Assembly (NCBI GenBank): GCA_029213165.1
Contig: JARGNO010000004.1
Span: 61,973 to 125,972 of the forward strand
DNA length: 64,000 nucleotides
Reading direction: 5' to 3'
Origin: Minwuia sp.
Lineage (GTDB): Bacteria; Pseudomonadota; Alphaproteobacteria; Minwuiales; Minwuiaceae
The notes under the pieces are model-generated. The model saw only the letters and a program-made list of their open reading frames with translations. It did no database searches and was not told the DNA's origin. This document shows positions 1-9,396 of the stretch, piece after piece; position 1 is the first letter of the stretch, and each line of letters begins with the position of its first letter. Both the position numbers and the translations under genes were made by a program.

Positions 1-21
1 CAGCGGTTGGAGAAGCTTCAT
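1..21 (-). CDS. 5' end of an unidentified CDS running off the left edge (starts MKLLQPL)
   Basis: ATG on minus strand at 21..19, preceded by an AGGAG-like RBS, just downstream of the MarR gene on the same strand. Confidence 0.35.
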
Positions 22-73
22 GTCCTTGATCTCCTGCGTCCGGTGCGTGGTGGTACTGCCGGTTGGTATCCGG

Positions 74-577
74 TCAGGTAGGTCGTTCGAGATGGTCCTT
101 CAGGTGGCCCAGTGCGGTATGCAGTGCCCGCACCTCGGCCTCGTCCAGCCCCCTGAACATTTCCGCCACCCAGGACGCATGTGCGGGGGTCATCAGTCCG
201 AACACCCGCTGGCCCTCCGCCGTCATGCGAACCACCTGGGCGCGGCCATCCTCCGGGTGTGGCGCGCGCTCAACCAGTCCTTCGTTTGCCAGCCGCGTGA
301 CCAGGCCGGTGATGTTTCCGGCAGACACCATCAGCCGTGCCGAAAGGCCGCTCATGGTCAGTCCCTCCGGCGCCCGGTCGAGCTGTGCCAGCACATCGAA
401 GCGGGGCAATGTGGTCGAGAATTCCTCCCGCAGCCGACCCCTGATGTCCTGTTCGATCCGCGTGGTACAGGCAAGCATCCGCAGCCAGAGGCGCGTCGCC
501 TGTCTCTCGTCCATCACTTGCGGCTCGGTCCTGGAGGGCCAGTCTCGATCCTCCGCTGCCAGTCCAACCTGTACCAT
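74..577 (-). CDS. MarR family transcriptional regulator
   Basis: 167 aa from internal Met of ORF 74..889 (MVQVGLAAEDRDW...); winged-helix pattern 'LTMSGLSARLMVSAGNITGLVTRLANEGLVERAPHPEDGRAQVVRMTAEG'; ATG overlaps the SDR stop (TGATG). Confidence 0.88.
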   Translation of the reverse strand: MVQVGLAAEDRDWPSRTEPQVMDERQATRLWLRMLACTTRIEQDIRGRLREEFSTTLPRFDVLAQLDRAPEGLTMSGLSARLMVSAGNITGLVTRLANEGLVERAPHPEDGRAQVVRMTAEGQRVFGLMTPAHASWVAEMFRGLDEAEVRALHTALGHLKDHLERPT

Positions 578-1368
578 CAGGCGGTCTCCCCGCCGTCGAT
601 GGCAATGACCTGGCCGTTGATCCCGCTCGCCGCGGGCAGGGCAAGTTGCACGGCCATGGTGGCGATCTCTTCCGGCTGCACCAGACGTTTCTGCGGGTTC
701 ATTGCCGCCAGGTCGGCGCGGGCCTGATCCTCGGTCCGTCCGGTCTTCTCCATGATGTTGCGCACGCTCTCCACCGTCATCGGGGTCTCCACGAAGCCGG
801 GGCAGATGGCGTTCACCGTCACTCCCTTGCGCGCCAGCTCGATGGCCAGCGCGCGGGTCAGCCCGACGACCGCATGCTTGGCGGCACAATAGGATGCGAC
901 ATAGGCATAGCCCTTCAGGCCGGCGGTCGAGGCGATGTTGATGATGCGCCCGGCGCCCGCCGCCAGCATGTCGCCGACAACAGCCTTGCTGCAGAGGAAG
1001 GTGGAGCGGACGTTGGCGTCCATCATGGCGCTGAAATGTGCCTCATCCATCTTCGCGAATGGCACCGCCCCTGACGCGCCAGCATTGTTCACCAGCACGG
1101 TGATCGGCCCCTGGGCCGAGACCGCTGCGCCAAAGGCCGGGCCGATCTGGTCAGCATCGGTCAGATCCGCCACACCCTCGAACAGCCTGGCGTTCGTGCG
1201 GGCGGCGCGCAGCGTAGCCGCAGCCTCCGACAGTCGCTCCGCATTGCGCCCGACAATCGTGACCGCCGCACCCGCATCCAGGAATGCCGCCGCGATGGCC
1301 AGTCCGATCCCCTGCGCCGCACCGGTAACCAGAACATGCTGGTCACTCAGGGTTGCCGTATCCGCCAT
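577..1368 (-). CDS. SDR family oxidoreductase
   Basis: TGxxxGIG (TGAAQGIG), NNAG, YxxxK (YCAAK) SDR motifs. Confidence 0.9.
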   Translation of the reverse strand: MADTATLSDQHVLVTGAAQGIGLAIAAAFLDAGAAVTIVGRNAERLSEAAATLRAARTNARLFEGVADLTDADQIGPAFGAAVSAQGPITVLVNNAGASGAVPFAKMDEAHFSAMMDANVRSTFLCSKAVVGDMLAAGAGRIINIASTAGLKGYAYVASYCAAKHAVVGLTRALAIELARKGVTVNAICPGFVETPMTVESVRNIMEKTGRTEDQARADLAAMNPQKRLVQPEEIATMAVQLALPAASGINGQVIAIDGGETA

Positions 1369-1392
1369 CGGTCCTCGTCCTCTGCAATAATG

Positions 1393-1406
1393 CTTTAAGC
1401 TTAAAG
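1393..1406. promoter_or_regulatory. Perfect 14-bp palindrome CTTTAAGCTTAAAG, candidate MarR-type operator
   Basis: AT-rich perfect palindrome in high-GC DNA, 25-38 bp upstream of the SDR-MarR operon start. Confidence 0.55.
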
Positions 1407-1480
1407 TAAATCATGCGCGGGTGTCGCTCAAGGAAGTTCCGACGGCTGCGGAATCTGCCCTATAAGATGCCCCGGTCTGA

Positions 1481-2074
1481 ATGGTTACGGAGCGAATGGC
1501 AATGCGGGGATATTTCGGGATCGGGGTCTGGCAGTTCTCCAAGTTCATGAATGCAGGCAACCTTTTCCGCACGGCACATGCGTTCGGCGCGAGCTTCGTC
1601 TACACCATCGATGCGGAGTTCAGTTCGAAGAGTGCGCCGTCGGATACATCGCGATCATCCAGCAATGTTCCCTGGTACGAATATGACAGCTTTGACGCCT
1701 TCGACTTGCCGCGCGGCTGTGCGCTTGTCGGGGTTGAACTGACCGATGACGCCATTGACCTGCCGCGCTTTCATCACCCGCTTGCCGCTGCCTACCTGAT
1801 GGGACCGGAAAAGGGTTCCCTTACCCCGGAGGTCATTGACCGCTGCGACCATGTCGTGCGGATTCCCACCGGGTTCTGCCTCAATGTGGCAACCGCGGGG
1901 GCGATCCTGATGTACGACCGCTGTCTGGTGCATGGTGGCTTTGGTGAGCGTGCGACGACTTCCGTCAGCATGCCGCCGCCGCCGAAGGCCCATGCCCATG
2001 GCGGGCGGTTTTCGCGCAAGGGGCTGAAGGGCAAACCGCGCAGGAATGAACAGAAAGGGGAGAGTGGGACATGA
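1481..2074 (+). CDS. TrmH/SpoU-family RNA methyltransferase
   Basis: 'NAGNLFRTAHAFGA', 'YLMGPEKGSLTPEV', 'IPTGFCLNVATAGAILMYDR' SPOUT motifs; true start may be 1496 or 1505. Confidence 0.85.
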   Translation: MVTERMAMRGYFGIGVWQFSKFMNAGNLFRTAHAFGASFVYTIDAEFSSKSAPSDTSRSSSNVPWYEYDSFDAFDLPRGCALVGVELTDDAIDLPRFHHPLAAAYLMGPEKGSLTPEVIDRCDHVVRIPTGFCLNVATAGAILMYDRCLVHGGFGERATTSVSMPPPPKAHAHGGRFSRKGLKGKPRRNEQKGESGT

Positions 2075-2481
2075 GCGACGAATTGCTGAAGATGGTGCAG
2101 GGGCGCATGACGCCCCTGTCGGAGACCATGGGCATGGTCTTCACGAAGGTGGAGCCGGACCTGATCGAGGCGGAGATGCCGGTGCGGCCCGATCTCTGCA
2201 CCACGCCCGCGATCCTGCATGGCGGGGCGATGATGGCGCTGGCCGACAATGTCGGCGCTGTCGGCACGGTGGTGAACCTGCCGCCCGGCACCACGACCAC
2301 GACGATCGAGAGCAAGACGAATTTCCTGGCGGCGGTGCCGGAGGGTCAGAAGGCAATAGCCACCGCGATCCCGCTGCATCGGGGCAAGACCACCATGGTC
2401 TGGCAGACGACGATTCGCCGGGAAGACGGCCGCACAGCCGCCATCGTCACGCAGACACAACTGGTGCTTCAGGCGAAGTAG
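2071..2481 (+). CDS. PaaI-family hotdog thioesterase
   Basis: 'LHGGAMMALADNVGAVGTVVNLPPGTTTTTIESKTNFLAAV' hotdog signature. Confidence 0.85.
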   Translation: MSDELLKMVQGRMTPLSETMGMVFTKVEPDLIEAEMPVRPDLCTTPAILHGGAMMALADNVGAVGTVVNLPPGTTTTTIESKTNFLAAVPEGQKAIATAIPLHRGKTTMVWQTTIRREDGRTAAIVTQTQLVLQAK

Positions 2482-2544
2482 CCGGGGGGGGAGAGGGGCA
2501 AAACGGCCCGCACACGAACCATCGGCGGTCGGGACCGGCGGCGA

Positions 2545-3834
2545 TCAGCTTTCCGTTGACGCCTGTTCCCGTGCCACGGCGCGCCAGCCGATGTCGCGGC
2601 GGCAGAAGCCTTCGGGCCATTCGATCCGGTCCACGGCGTCATACGCGCGTTCCTGGGCCTGCTGCACGGTCTTGCCCAGCGCGGTGACGCCAAGCACGCG
2701 ACCGCCATTGGCGCGAAAGTTCATGCCGTCATCACGGGTTCCGGCATGGAAGATGGTGACACCATCGACCAGTCCGGCATCGAACAGGCCGCCGATGGTG
2801 CTGCCCTTCTGCACGTCGCCGGGATAGCCTTCCGTCGCCATGACCACCGTCAGCGCCGCGTCGTCATGCCAGCGCAGGTCGAAGCGGTCGAGCACGCCGT
2901 CCATGGTGGCGATCAGCGCGGCCATGAGGTCGGAGCGCAGGCGCACCATCAGTGCCTGGCATTCCGGGTCGCCGAAGCGGATGTTGTATTCGATCAGCTT
3001 CGGACCCTCTGTCGTGATCATCAGTCCGGCGAACAGGACACCGCGGAACGGGCAGCCATCTGCTGCCATGCCGGCGATGGTCGGGCGGATGATCTCCGCC
3101 ATTGTCCGCTCCACCATTTCCGGCGTCATCACCGGCGCCGGTGAATAGGCGCCCATGCCGCCGGTGTTGGGGCCGGTATCGCCTTCTCCGACGGCCTTGT
3201 GATCCTGCGCTGTTGCCAGCGGCAGGGCGTTCACCCCGTCGGTCAGGACAAAGAAGCTGGCTTCCTCGCCTTCCAGGAACTCCTCGACCACGACTTCCGC
3301 GCCTGCCGCGCCGAAGCGACCGCCGAAGGCATCGTCGATGGCGGCGTTGGCGTCATCGGTGGACATGGCCACCGTGACGCCCTTGCCGGCAGCCAGTCCA
3401 TCGGCCTTCACGACGATGGGCGCGCCATGCTCGGCGACATAGGCCTTGGCCGATGCGGCGTCGCGGAAACGGCCATAGGCCCCTGTCGGGATGTTGTGGC
3501 GCGCGCAGAGGTCCTTGGTGAAGCCCTTCGACCCCTCCAGTTGAGCGGCATTGGCGCGCGGCCCGAAGGCCCGGATTCCGGCGGCCTCCAGCGCGTCGAC
3601 CAGACCGTCGACCAACGGGGCTTCCGGTCCAACCACCACCAGTTCGATCGTCCGTTCCTGACAGAACGCGATGACCGCATCGTGATCGGCGATATCCAGG
3701 TCGATGCATTCGGCGTCCTGCGCGATGCCGCCATTGCCGGGCGCACAATAGAGATTGCGCAACAACGGCGAGGCCGCGAGCTTCCAGCAGAGCGCATGTT
3801 CCCGTCCGCCGGACCCGATTACCAGAACGTCCAT
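2545..3834 (-). CDS. purD: Phosphoribosylamine--glycine ligase
   Basis: [20 protein letters not shown]..., '[13 protein letters not shown]', '[17 protein letters not shown]', '[13 protein letters not shown]'. Confidence 0.97.
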   Translation of the reverse strand: MDVLVIGSGGREHALCWKLAASPLLRNLYCAPGNGGIAQDAECIDLDIADHDAVIAFCQERTIELVVVGPEAPLVDGLVDALEAAGIRAFGPRANAAQLEGSKGFTKDLCARHNIPTGAYGRFRDAASAKAYVAEHGAPIVVKADGLAAGKGVTVAMSTDDANAAIDDAFGGRFGAAGAEVVVEEFLEGEEASFFVLTDGVNALPLATAQDHKAVGEGDTGPNTGGMGAYSPAPVMTPEMVERTMAEIIRPTIAGMAADGCPFRGVLFAGLMITTEGPKLIEYNIRFGDPECQALMVRLRSDLMAALIATMDGVLDRFDLRWHDDAALTVVMATEGYPGDVQKGSTIGGLFDAGLVDGVTIFHAGTRDDGMNFRANGGRVLGVTALGKTVQQAQERAYDAVDRIEWPEGFCRRDIGWRAVAREQASTES

Positions 3835-3980
3835 TTCCAGAGACTCCGCCTGTGGCACCTGTCAGGTTACGACCCTGCTCATACGTGCCTGTCAGGCATG
3901 TGGCAACCTGTGGCGGCATCGCGTTGACGGCGGGCGGTGCAGTTGCGAATGTAGCCGGATCAACTGCCGGGCCGGAAACC

Positions 3981-4289
3981 ATGATTCTCCTGCGCATCAT
4001 CGGGTATCTTCTGCTGTTCCTCGCGATTGCCGCGCTGGGGGCAGAGATCCTGATGTCCGTCCAGGCGGGGGAATGGGTGGCTCTGGCCGTCGGCGATATC
4101 TGGGCGGAGATTGACCGGGAAAGCATCGGCCTCGTCCAGGTGGGGCTGGAGCGTTATGTCCATCCCTACCTGTTCGATCCCATCCTGCTGACCATCCTGC
4201 TCTGGCCCGCATGGCTGGTTGCCGGTGTTCCGGCGCTGGTCATCCTGTTGCTCGCCCGCCGCCGCCGCCAGCGCCGGATGTTCACCTGA
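3981..4289 (+). CDS. Small membrane protein, two predicted TM helices
   Basis: MILLRIIGYLLLFLAIAALGAEILM... and ILLTILLWPAWLVAGVPALVILLLARRRRQRR. Confidence 0.65.
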   Translation: MILLRIIGYLLLFLAIAALGAEILMSVQAGEWVALAVGDIWAEIDRESIGLVQVGLERYVHPYLFDPILLTILLWPAWLVAGVPALVILLLARRRRQRRMFT

Positions 4290-4885
4290 CCGATACGGCG
4301 GAGATCGACCGGCAGCACCGGATTGCCGAACTCTTGCGTGGCAGTCCCTGGCACATGGACGTGATCGCGGCGGCGCGGATGCTGGATCTCCCCGACTGGG
4401 CCATCGGCGCCGGATTTGTCCGGAATTTCGTCTGGGATCACCTGCATGATCGGGCGGAACAGACACCGCTGAACGATATCGACGTGCTCTACTTCGATCC
4501 GGCCGATGTCTCGCGGGCGACGGAGGATGCGGCGGAGCAGGCTCTCTTGCGGATCATGCCGGGGCAGCCATGGTCTGTCCGCAATCAGGCGCGAATGCAT
4601 GTCGGCAATGGCGATCCACCCTACCGGTGCACTTCCGATGCCATGAGCAACTGGCTGGAGACGGCGACGGCGATAGGTGTCAGACAGTCAGCGGAGGGGC
4701 AGCTTCACCTGCTTGCACCCCATGGCACCGCCGACCTGTTCGCATTGCGCCTCGCACCCACGGCGGCGGGCCTGGTGAAGCGGCAGATTTTCCTGTCGCG
4801 CATCCGCTCAAAGGGCTGGCTTGATACCTGGCCCTGTCAGAAGCTGGCGGTCATGGATGACGCGGCTGCCAGCCCTCGAAGATGA
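4211..4885 (+). CDS. Nucleotidyltransferase family protein (NTP_transf_6/DUF925-like)
   Basis: 'WAIGAGFVRNFVWDHLH...LNDIDVLYFD'; start uncertain, N-terminus overlaps preceding gene. Confidence 0.75.
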   Translation: MAGCRCSGAGHPVARPPPPPAPDVHLTDTAEIDRQHRIAELLRGSPWHMDVIAAARMLDLPDWAIGAGFVRNFVWDHLHDRAEQTPLNDIDVLYFDPADVSRATEDAAEQALLRIMPGQPWSVRNQARMHVGNGDPPYRCTSDAMSNWLETATAIGVRQSAEGQLHLLAPHGTADLFALRLAPTAAGLVKRQIFLSRIRSKGWLDTWPCQKLAVMDDAAASPRR

Positions 4886-5573
4886 TGTTCGTGGCATGAC
4901 GGTCTGCCAGTCGGCGGTCACGCGGGCTGCGCACTGTCCATGTCAGGACTGGCAGGCCGCCGGTCAGTCGTGGCGCGACAGGAAGACTGCGCACATCCCA
5001 GGCGAGAAAGTCGGGTTGCGCCCTGTCCAGAAAGTCCGGCCGGAAGCGCGGCTCCACGGTCTTGTGGCCAAAGCTGCGGCGCTGATAGGCAATCAGGCCC
5101 CGGCGGATCGTGGGGCTGTGACTGGCGAACCAGCCGACCAGTGCCGGATCGAAACTCTGCACCGCCACGGGACCGGAGTGCCCGGCCAGCAGATCGGACA
5201 CTGCCGGGGCTAGATCGGTGCGGCCATCCTCTGCCATCTTCAGTTCGATCAGCAGGGGCATGTCGGCAAATCCCCGCAGTACCCGTCGCAGGGTCGGAAT
5301 GGTCTGTCGGCCACCCTTCAGCCGCAGCCGGGCCAGGTCTTTCGCCCGCCGGTCGCCAAGCCGCCCCCGCACACCGGTCAGGTGCAGCAGTTGCCGGTCA
5401 TGAAACACCATGACCGCGCCATCCGCTGACAGCTGTACATCGATCTCCGCACCGAACCCGGCCCGCCGCGCTGCCGCCAGGGCGGCCATGCTGTTCTCAG
5501 GAAACAGGTTGCCGGGATGGTGCAGCCCACGGTGCGCCAGGGGGCGGGTCGTCAGCCAGTCAGCAGGGTTCAT
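4851..5573 (-). CDS. Glycerophosphodiester phosphodiesterase family protein
   Basis: 'LAHRGLHHPGNLFPENSMAALAAARRAGFGAEIDVQLSADGAVMVFHDRQLLHLTG'. Confidence 0.93.
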   Translation of the reverse strand: MNPADWLTTRPLAHRGLHHPGNLFPENSMAALAAARRAGFGAEIDVQLSADGAVMVFHDRQLLHLTGVRGRLGDRRAKDLARLRLKGGRQTIPTLRRVLRGFADMPLLIELKMAEDGRTDLAPAVSDLLAGHSGPVAVQSFDPALVGWFASHSPTIRRGLIAYQRRSFGHKTVEPRFRPDFLDRAQPDFLAWDVRSLPVAPRLTGGLPVLTWTVRSPRDRRLADRHATNIIFEGWQPRHP

Positions 5574-6037
5574 TCAATTTCCACGACCGCATCGATCTCG
5601 ACCGCGACGCCCATGGGCAGGACATTGCTGCCGACGGCGAAACGGGCATGTCGTCCGGCATCGCCGAAGATCTCCACCAGCAGATCGGATGCGCCGTTGG
5701 CCACCACGGGCTGCTTGTCGAAGTCCGGTGTCGAGTTGATGAAGACGCCGATCTTCACGATCCGCTTCACGCGATCCAGATCGCCGCCACAGGCTGCACG
5801 CACCTGGGCAATGATGTTCAGGGCGCAGGTACGCGCCGCCGCCTGTCCGGTCTCGATGTCGGTATCATGACCCAGACGGCCGATGTACTTCAGTTCACCA
5901 TTCCAGAACGGGACCTGACCGGCCACAAAGACCAGATTGCCGCTGACGGCATAGGGCACGTAATTCGCCGCGGGCGAAGCCGCCTGCGGCAGTTCGATTG
6001 CCAGTTCCTTCAGTCGTGCCTCGATCTTGCCTGCCAT
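5570..6037 (-). CDS. RidA family protein
   Basis: 'YVPYAVSGNLVFVAGQVPFWNG...FINSTPDFDKQPVVANGASDLLVEIFGDAGRHARFAVGSNVLPMGVAVEIDAVVEI'; overlaps GDPD start by 4 bp. Confidence 0.92.
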   Translation of the reverse strand: MAGKIEARLKELAIELPQAASPAANYVPYAVSGNLVFVAGQVPFWNGELKYIGRLGHDTDIETGQAAARTCALNIIAQVRAACGGDLDRVKRIVKIGVFINSTPDFDKQPVVANGASDLLVEIFGDAGRHARFAVGSNVLPMGVAVEIDAVVEIE

Positions 6038-6165
6038 GGTCGTCCCTCCTGTTGAAGTTTCTGCTGACCTTATCGCTGATCGCCCGATGTCGGGCAATGC
6101 GGGTCGTGACGTGAAGCCCATCTGGTGCTACCTGAATGACAGGCAAGTTACAGAGGTACCAAGGC

Positions 6166-7248
6166 ATGAAACTGTTCAGGACGATGACGGTCGGAATCGC
6201 GGCAGCGGTTGCGGCTCTGGCGATCGGCGGCGTGGCCACGGCGGACGAGAAACTGAAGATCGGCTTCGTCTATTGTTGTCCGGTCGGCGATCTGGGCTGG
6301 AGCTATGAACATGATCAGGGCCGCAAGGCGATCAAGGAAGCCTTCGGCGACCGGGTTCAGACCAGCTTCGTCGAGAGTGTGTCGGACGGTCCGGATGCGG
6401 AACGCGTGATCCGTCAACTGGCCCAGGCCGGCAACGACATGGTGTTCACCACGTCATTCGGGTTCATGAATCCGACGGTCAAGGTGGCAAAGACCTTCCG
6501 CAATGTGAAGTTCGAGCATGCAACCGGCTTCAAGCGCGCAGGCAATGTCTCGACCTATTCGTCCCGCTTCTACGAGGGCCGGCACGTGCTGGGCCTGATC
6601 GCGGGCCGGATGACCACGACCAATACGATTGGCTATGTTGCGTCCTTCCCGATCCCGGAGGTCGTCCGTGGCATCAACGCCGCCTTTCTGGCCGCGCGCA
6701 GTGTCAACCCGGCGGTCCAGTTCAAGGTCATCTGGGTGAACACCTGGTTCGATCCGGGCAAGGAAGCCGATGCGGCCCGGGCGTTGATCGACCAGGGCGC
6801 TGACATCCTGATGCAGCACACCGACTCCCCTGCAGCGATGAAGATCGCGGAGGACGCGGGTATCCGCGCGTTTGGCCAGGCCTCCGACATGTCCCGCTTC
6901 GGACCGAACGCGCAGCTGACCGCGATCATCGACAACTGGGCGCCCTATTACGTGCTTCGGGCCAAGGCTGCGCTGGATGGCGAGTGGAAGTCGGAAGACA
7001 CCTGGGGTGGCTTCAGCACCGGCATGGTGGAACTGGCACCCTATAACGCCAATCTGCCCGCCGATGTGGTGGCGCAGGCGGAGGCGGCCCGCAAGGCCAT
7101 CGCCGCAGGCACCCTGCATCCCTTCACCGGACCACTGAACCGCCAGGACGGCTCCGTCTGGCTGAAGGCCGGCGAGACTGCTCCCGACGGCGATCTGCTG
7201 GGCATGAACTTCTATGTCGAGGGTATCGAAGGCAGCGTTCCGCAGTAG
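6166..7248 (+). CDS. BMP family ABC transporter substrate-binding protein
   Basis: Signal peptide MKLFRTMTVGIAAAVAALAIGGVATA; 'KIGFVYCCPVGDLGWSYEHDQGRKAI', 'GYVASFPIPEVVRGINAF'-like BMP signatures; no permease adjacent. Confidence 0.9.
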   Translation: MKLFRTMTVGIAAAVAALAIGGVATADEKLKIGFVYCCPVGDLGWSYEHDQGRKAIKEAFGDRVQTSFVESVSDGPDAERVIRQLAQAGNDMVFTTSFGFMNPTVKVAKTFRNVKFEHATGFKRAGNVSTYSSRFYEGRHVLGLIAGRMTTTNTIGYVASFPIPEVVRGINAAFLAARSVNPAVQFKVIWVNTWFDPGKEADAARALIDQGADILMQHTDSPAAMKIAEDAGIRAFGQASDMSRFGPNAQLTAIIDNWAPYYVLRAKAALDGEWKSEDTWGGFSTGMVELAPYNANLPADVVAQAEAARKAIAAGTLHPFTGPLNRQDGSVWLKAGETAPDGDLLGMNFYVEGIEGSVPQ

Positions 7249-7284
7249 GACGAGCGCTAGATCGTTCCATCGAATGATGGAATC

Positions 7285-7361
7285 GCACCGGCCCGCTCCC
7301 CCACCCGGCCACCCACGGGATCATGCTGAATGGGTGGCCGGGTGGGGGAGCGGGCGGGTGC
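7285..7361. repeat. Long inverted repeat: perfect 25-bp arms 7291..7315 / 7331..7355, extending to about 31 bp with one mismatch
   Basis: GCCCGCTCCCCCACCCGGCCACCCA / TGGGTGGCCGGGTGGGGGAGCGGGC, 15-nt loop. Confidence 0.9.
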
Positions 7362-7390
7362 CGCAATCAAACAGTGGAACGCGCAATCCT

Positions 7391-7419
7391 GCAATCCGAC
7401 CTGTGACGGGTCGGATTGC
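7391..7419. repeat. Perfect 11-bp inverted repeat
   Basis: GCAATCCGACC-(7)-GGTCGGATTGC between convergent genes. Confidence 0.75.
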
Positions 7420-7427
7420 AAATGAAA

Positions 7428-7460
7428 AAGGCAGCCTGAACGTTACGGCCAGGCTGCCTT
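7428..7460. terminator. Probable bidirectional intrinsic terminator
   Basis: AAGGCAGCCTG-(11)-CAGGCTGCCTT hairpin flanked by A/T runs, between convergent BMP and 3-hydroxyacyl-CoA dehydrogenase genes. Confidence 0.75.
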
Positions 7461-7491
7461 CTTGCTGTTCGGTTGTTCCGGGTGCCGGGCC

Positions 7492-8379
7492 TTACCGTGT
7501 CGGGACGGGGACGTCGCCGCGGTAATCGTAGAAGCCACGGTTGGTCTTCTTGCCGAGCCAGCCGGCCTCGACATATTTCACCAGCAACGGGCAGGGGCGG
7601 TACTTGGAATCCGCCAGACCGTCGTAGAGCACCTGCATGACGGCGAGGCAGGTATCCAGGCCGATGAAGTCGGCCAGTTCCAGCGGACCCATCGGATGGT
7701 TCGCGCCCAGCTTCATGGCGGTATCGATGGCATCGACGGAGCCGACACCTTCGTACAGCGTGTAGACGGCTTCATTCACCATCGGCAGCAGGATGCGGTT
7801 GACGATGAAGGCCGGGAAATCCTCGGCCGCCGTCGCGGTCTTGTCGAGGCGGACGACGACTTCGCGCACGGCATTGAAGGTCGCGTCCTCGGTCGCGATG
7901 CCGCGGATCAGCTCCACCAGTTTCATCGCCGGAACCGGGTTCATGAAATGCATGCCCATGAACCGCTCCGGCCGGTCTGTCGTTGCCGCCAGACGGGTGA
8001 TGGAGATCGATGAGGTATTGGAGGCGATCAGCGTCTGCTCACCCAGATGCTCGGTCAGCCCCTGGAAGATGACCTTCTTCAGGGCCTCATCCTCGGTCGC
8101 GGCCTCGATCACCAGATCGGACTTGCCGACCAGTGCGAGATCGGTGGAGGGGGTGATGCGGCGCAGGGTGGACTGGCGATCGTCTTCGGAGATGCGACCC
8201 CGACCGGCCTGGCGGGCCAGGTTGCCGTCGATGGTCTCCATCGCCTCATCCAGCCGTTCCTGACTGATGTCGTTCATGATCACGTCATAGCCTGCAAGGG
8301 CACAGACATGCGCGATGCCGTTGCCCATCTGGCCTGCGCCGATCACACCGACCGAGCGGATTTCAAAGGAGTCACTCAT
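7492..8379 (-). CDS. 3-hydroxybutyryl-CoA / 3-hydroxyacyl-CoA dehydrogenase
   Basis: 'VGVIGAGQMGNGIAHVCALAGYDV', 'RFMGMHFMNPVPAMKLVELIRG'. Confidence 0.95.
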   Translation of the reverse strand: MSDSFEIRSVGVIGAGQMGNGIAHVCALAGYDVIMNDISQERLDEAMETIDGNLARQAGRGRISEDDRQSTLRRITPSTDLALVGKSDLVIEAATEDEALKKVIFQGLTEHLGEQTLIASNTSSISITRLAATTDRPERFMGMHFMNPVPAMKLVELIRGIATEDATFNAVREVVVRLDKTATAAEDFPAFIVNRILLPMVNEAVYTLYEGVGSVDAIDTAMKLGANHPMGPLELADFIGLDTCLAVMQVLYDGLADSKYRPCPLLVKYVEAGWLGKKTNRGFYDYRGDVPVPTR

Positions 8380-8466
8380 CCGGCTGTCATCCATCTGTCA
8401 GGAACTGGAAAGGGAATGCGGGTCGGCACACGGCGTGCACCGCATGCCGACCCGGTCGTCGTTTTA

Positions 8467-9396
8467 TCAGAGGGCCTGCTCAAGCTCCGGCACCGCCTGG
8501 AAGAGGTCCGCCACCAGGCCGTAGTCGGCAACCTGGAAGATCGGTGCTTCCTCATCCTTGTTGATGGCGACGATGACCTTGGAGTCCTTCATGCCGGCCA
8601 GATGCTGGATGGCGCCGGAAATGCCGACCGCGACATAAAGCTCGGGCGCCACGACCTTGCCGGTCTGGCCGACCTGCATGTCGTTGGGCACGAACCCGGC
8701 ATCCACAGCCGCACGGCTGGCACCGACAGCGGCACCCAGCTTGTCGGCCACCTTGTAGAGCATCTCGAAGTTGTCGCCGTTCTGCATCCCGCGACCGCCG
8801 GAAATGACGATCTTTGCGGCGGCCAGTTCCGGGCGATCCGACTTGGAGAGCTCGGCACCGACATAGCTCGAAAGGCCTGCGTCCTCGCCTGCGCCGACTT
8901 CCGCCACGTCGGCGGAGCCGCCTTCCGCATCCGCCTTGGCGAAATTGGTCGGGCGCACGGTGATGACCTTGGTCCCGTCACTGGACTGCACGGTCGCCAG
9001 GGCGTTGCCGGCATAGATCGGGCGCACGAAGGTATCGGCGCTCTCCACAGCGATGATCTCGGAGATCTGCTGGGTATCCAGCAGCGCCGCGACACGCGGG
9101 AAGATGTTCTTGGTGGAGGTCGTCGCGGCAGCCACGATGTGGCTGTAGTCACCGGCGAGACCTGCGATCAGGGCAGCAACCGGCTCCGCCAGCTGATGCT
9201 CCAGATGCGCGCCGTCGGCATGCAGCACCTTGGCGACACCAGCCACCTTCGCTGCTTCCGCCGCCACGGCACCGGCCCCGGCACCGGCGACCAGCACATG
9301 CACGTCACCGCCCATTTCGGTTGCCGCAGTCACCGCCGACAGGGTCGCCGGGTTCAGTGCTGCATTGTCATGATCTGCAACTACCAGAATGCTCAT
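8467..9396 (-). CDS. etfA: Electron transfer flavoprotein subunit alpha
   Basis: '[105 protein letters not shown]'. Confidence 0.97.
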   Translation of the reverse strand: MSILVVADHDNAALNPATLSAVTAATEMGGDVHVLVAGAGAGAVAAEAAKVAGVAKVLHADGAHLEHQLAEPVAALIAGLAGDYSHIVAAATTSTKNIFPRVAALLDTQQISEIIAVESADTFVRPIYAGNALATVQSSDGTKVITVRPTNFAKADAEGGSADVAEVGAGEDAGLSSYVGAELSKSDRPELAAAKIVISGGRGMQNGDNFEMLYKVADKLGAAVGASRAAVDAGFVPNDMQVGQTGKVVAPELYVAVGISGAIQHLAGMKDSKVIVAINKDEEAPIFQVADYGLVADLFQAVPELEQAL

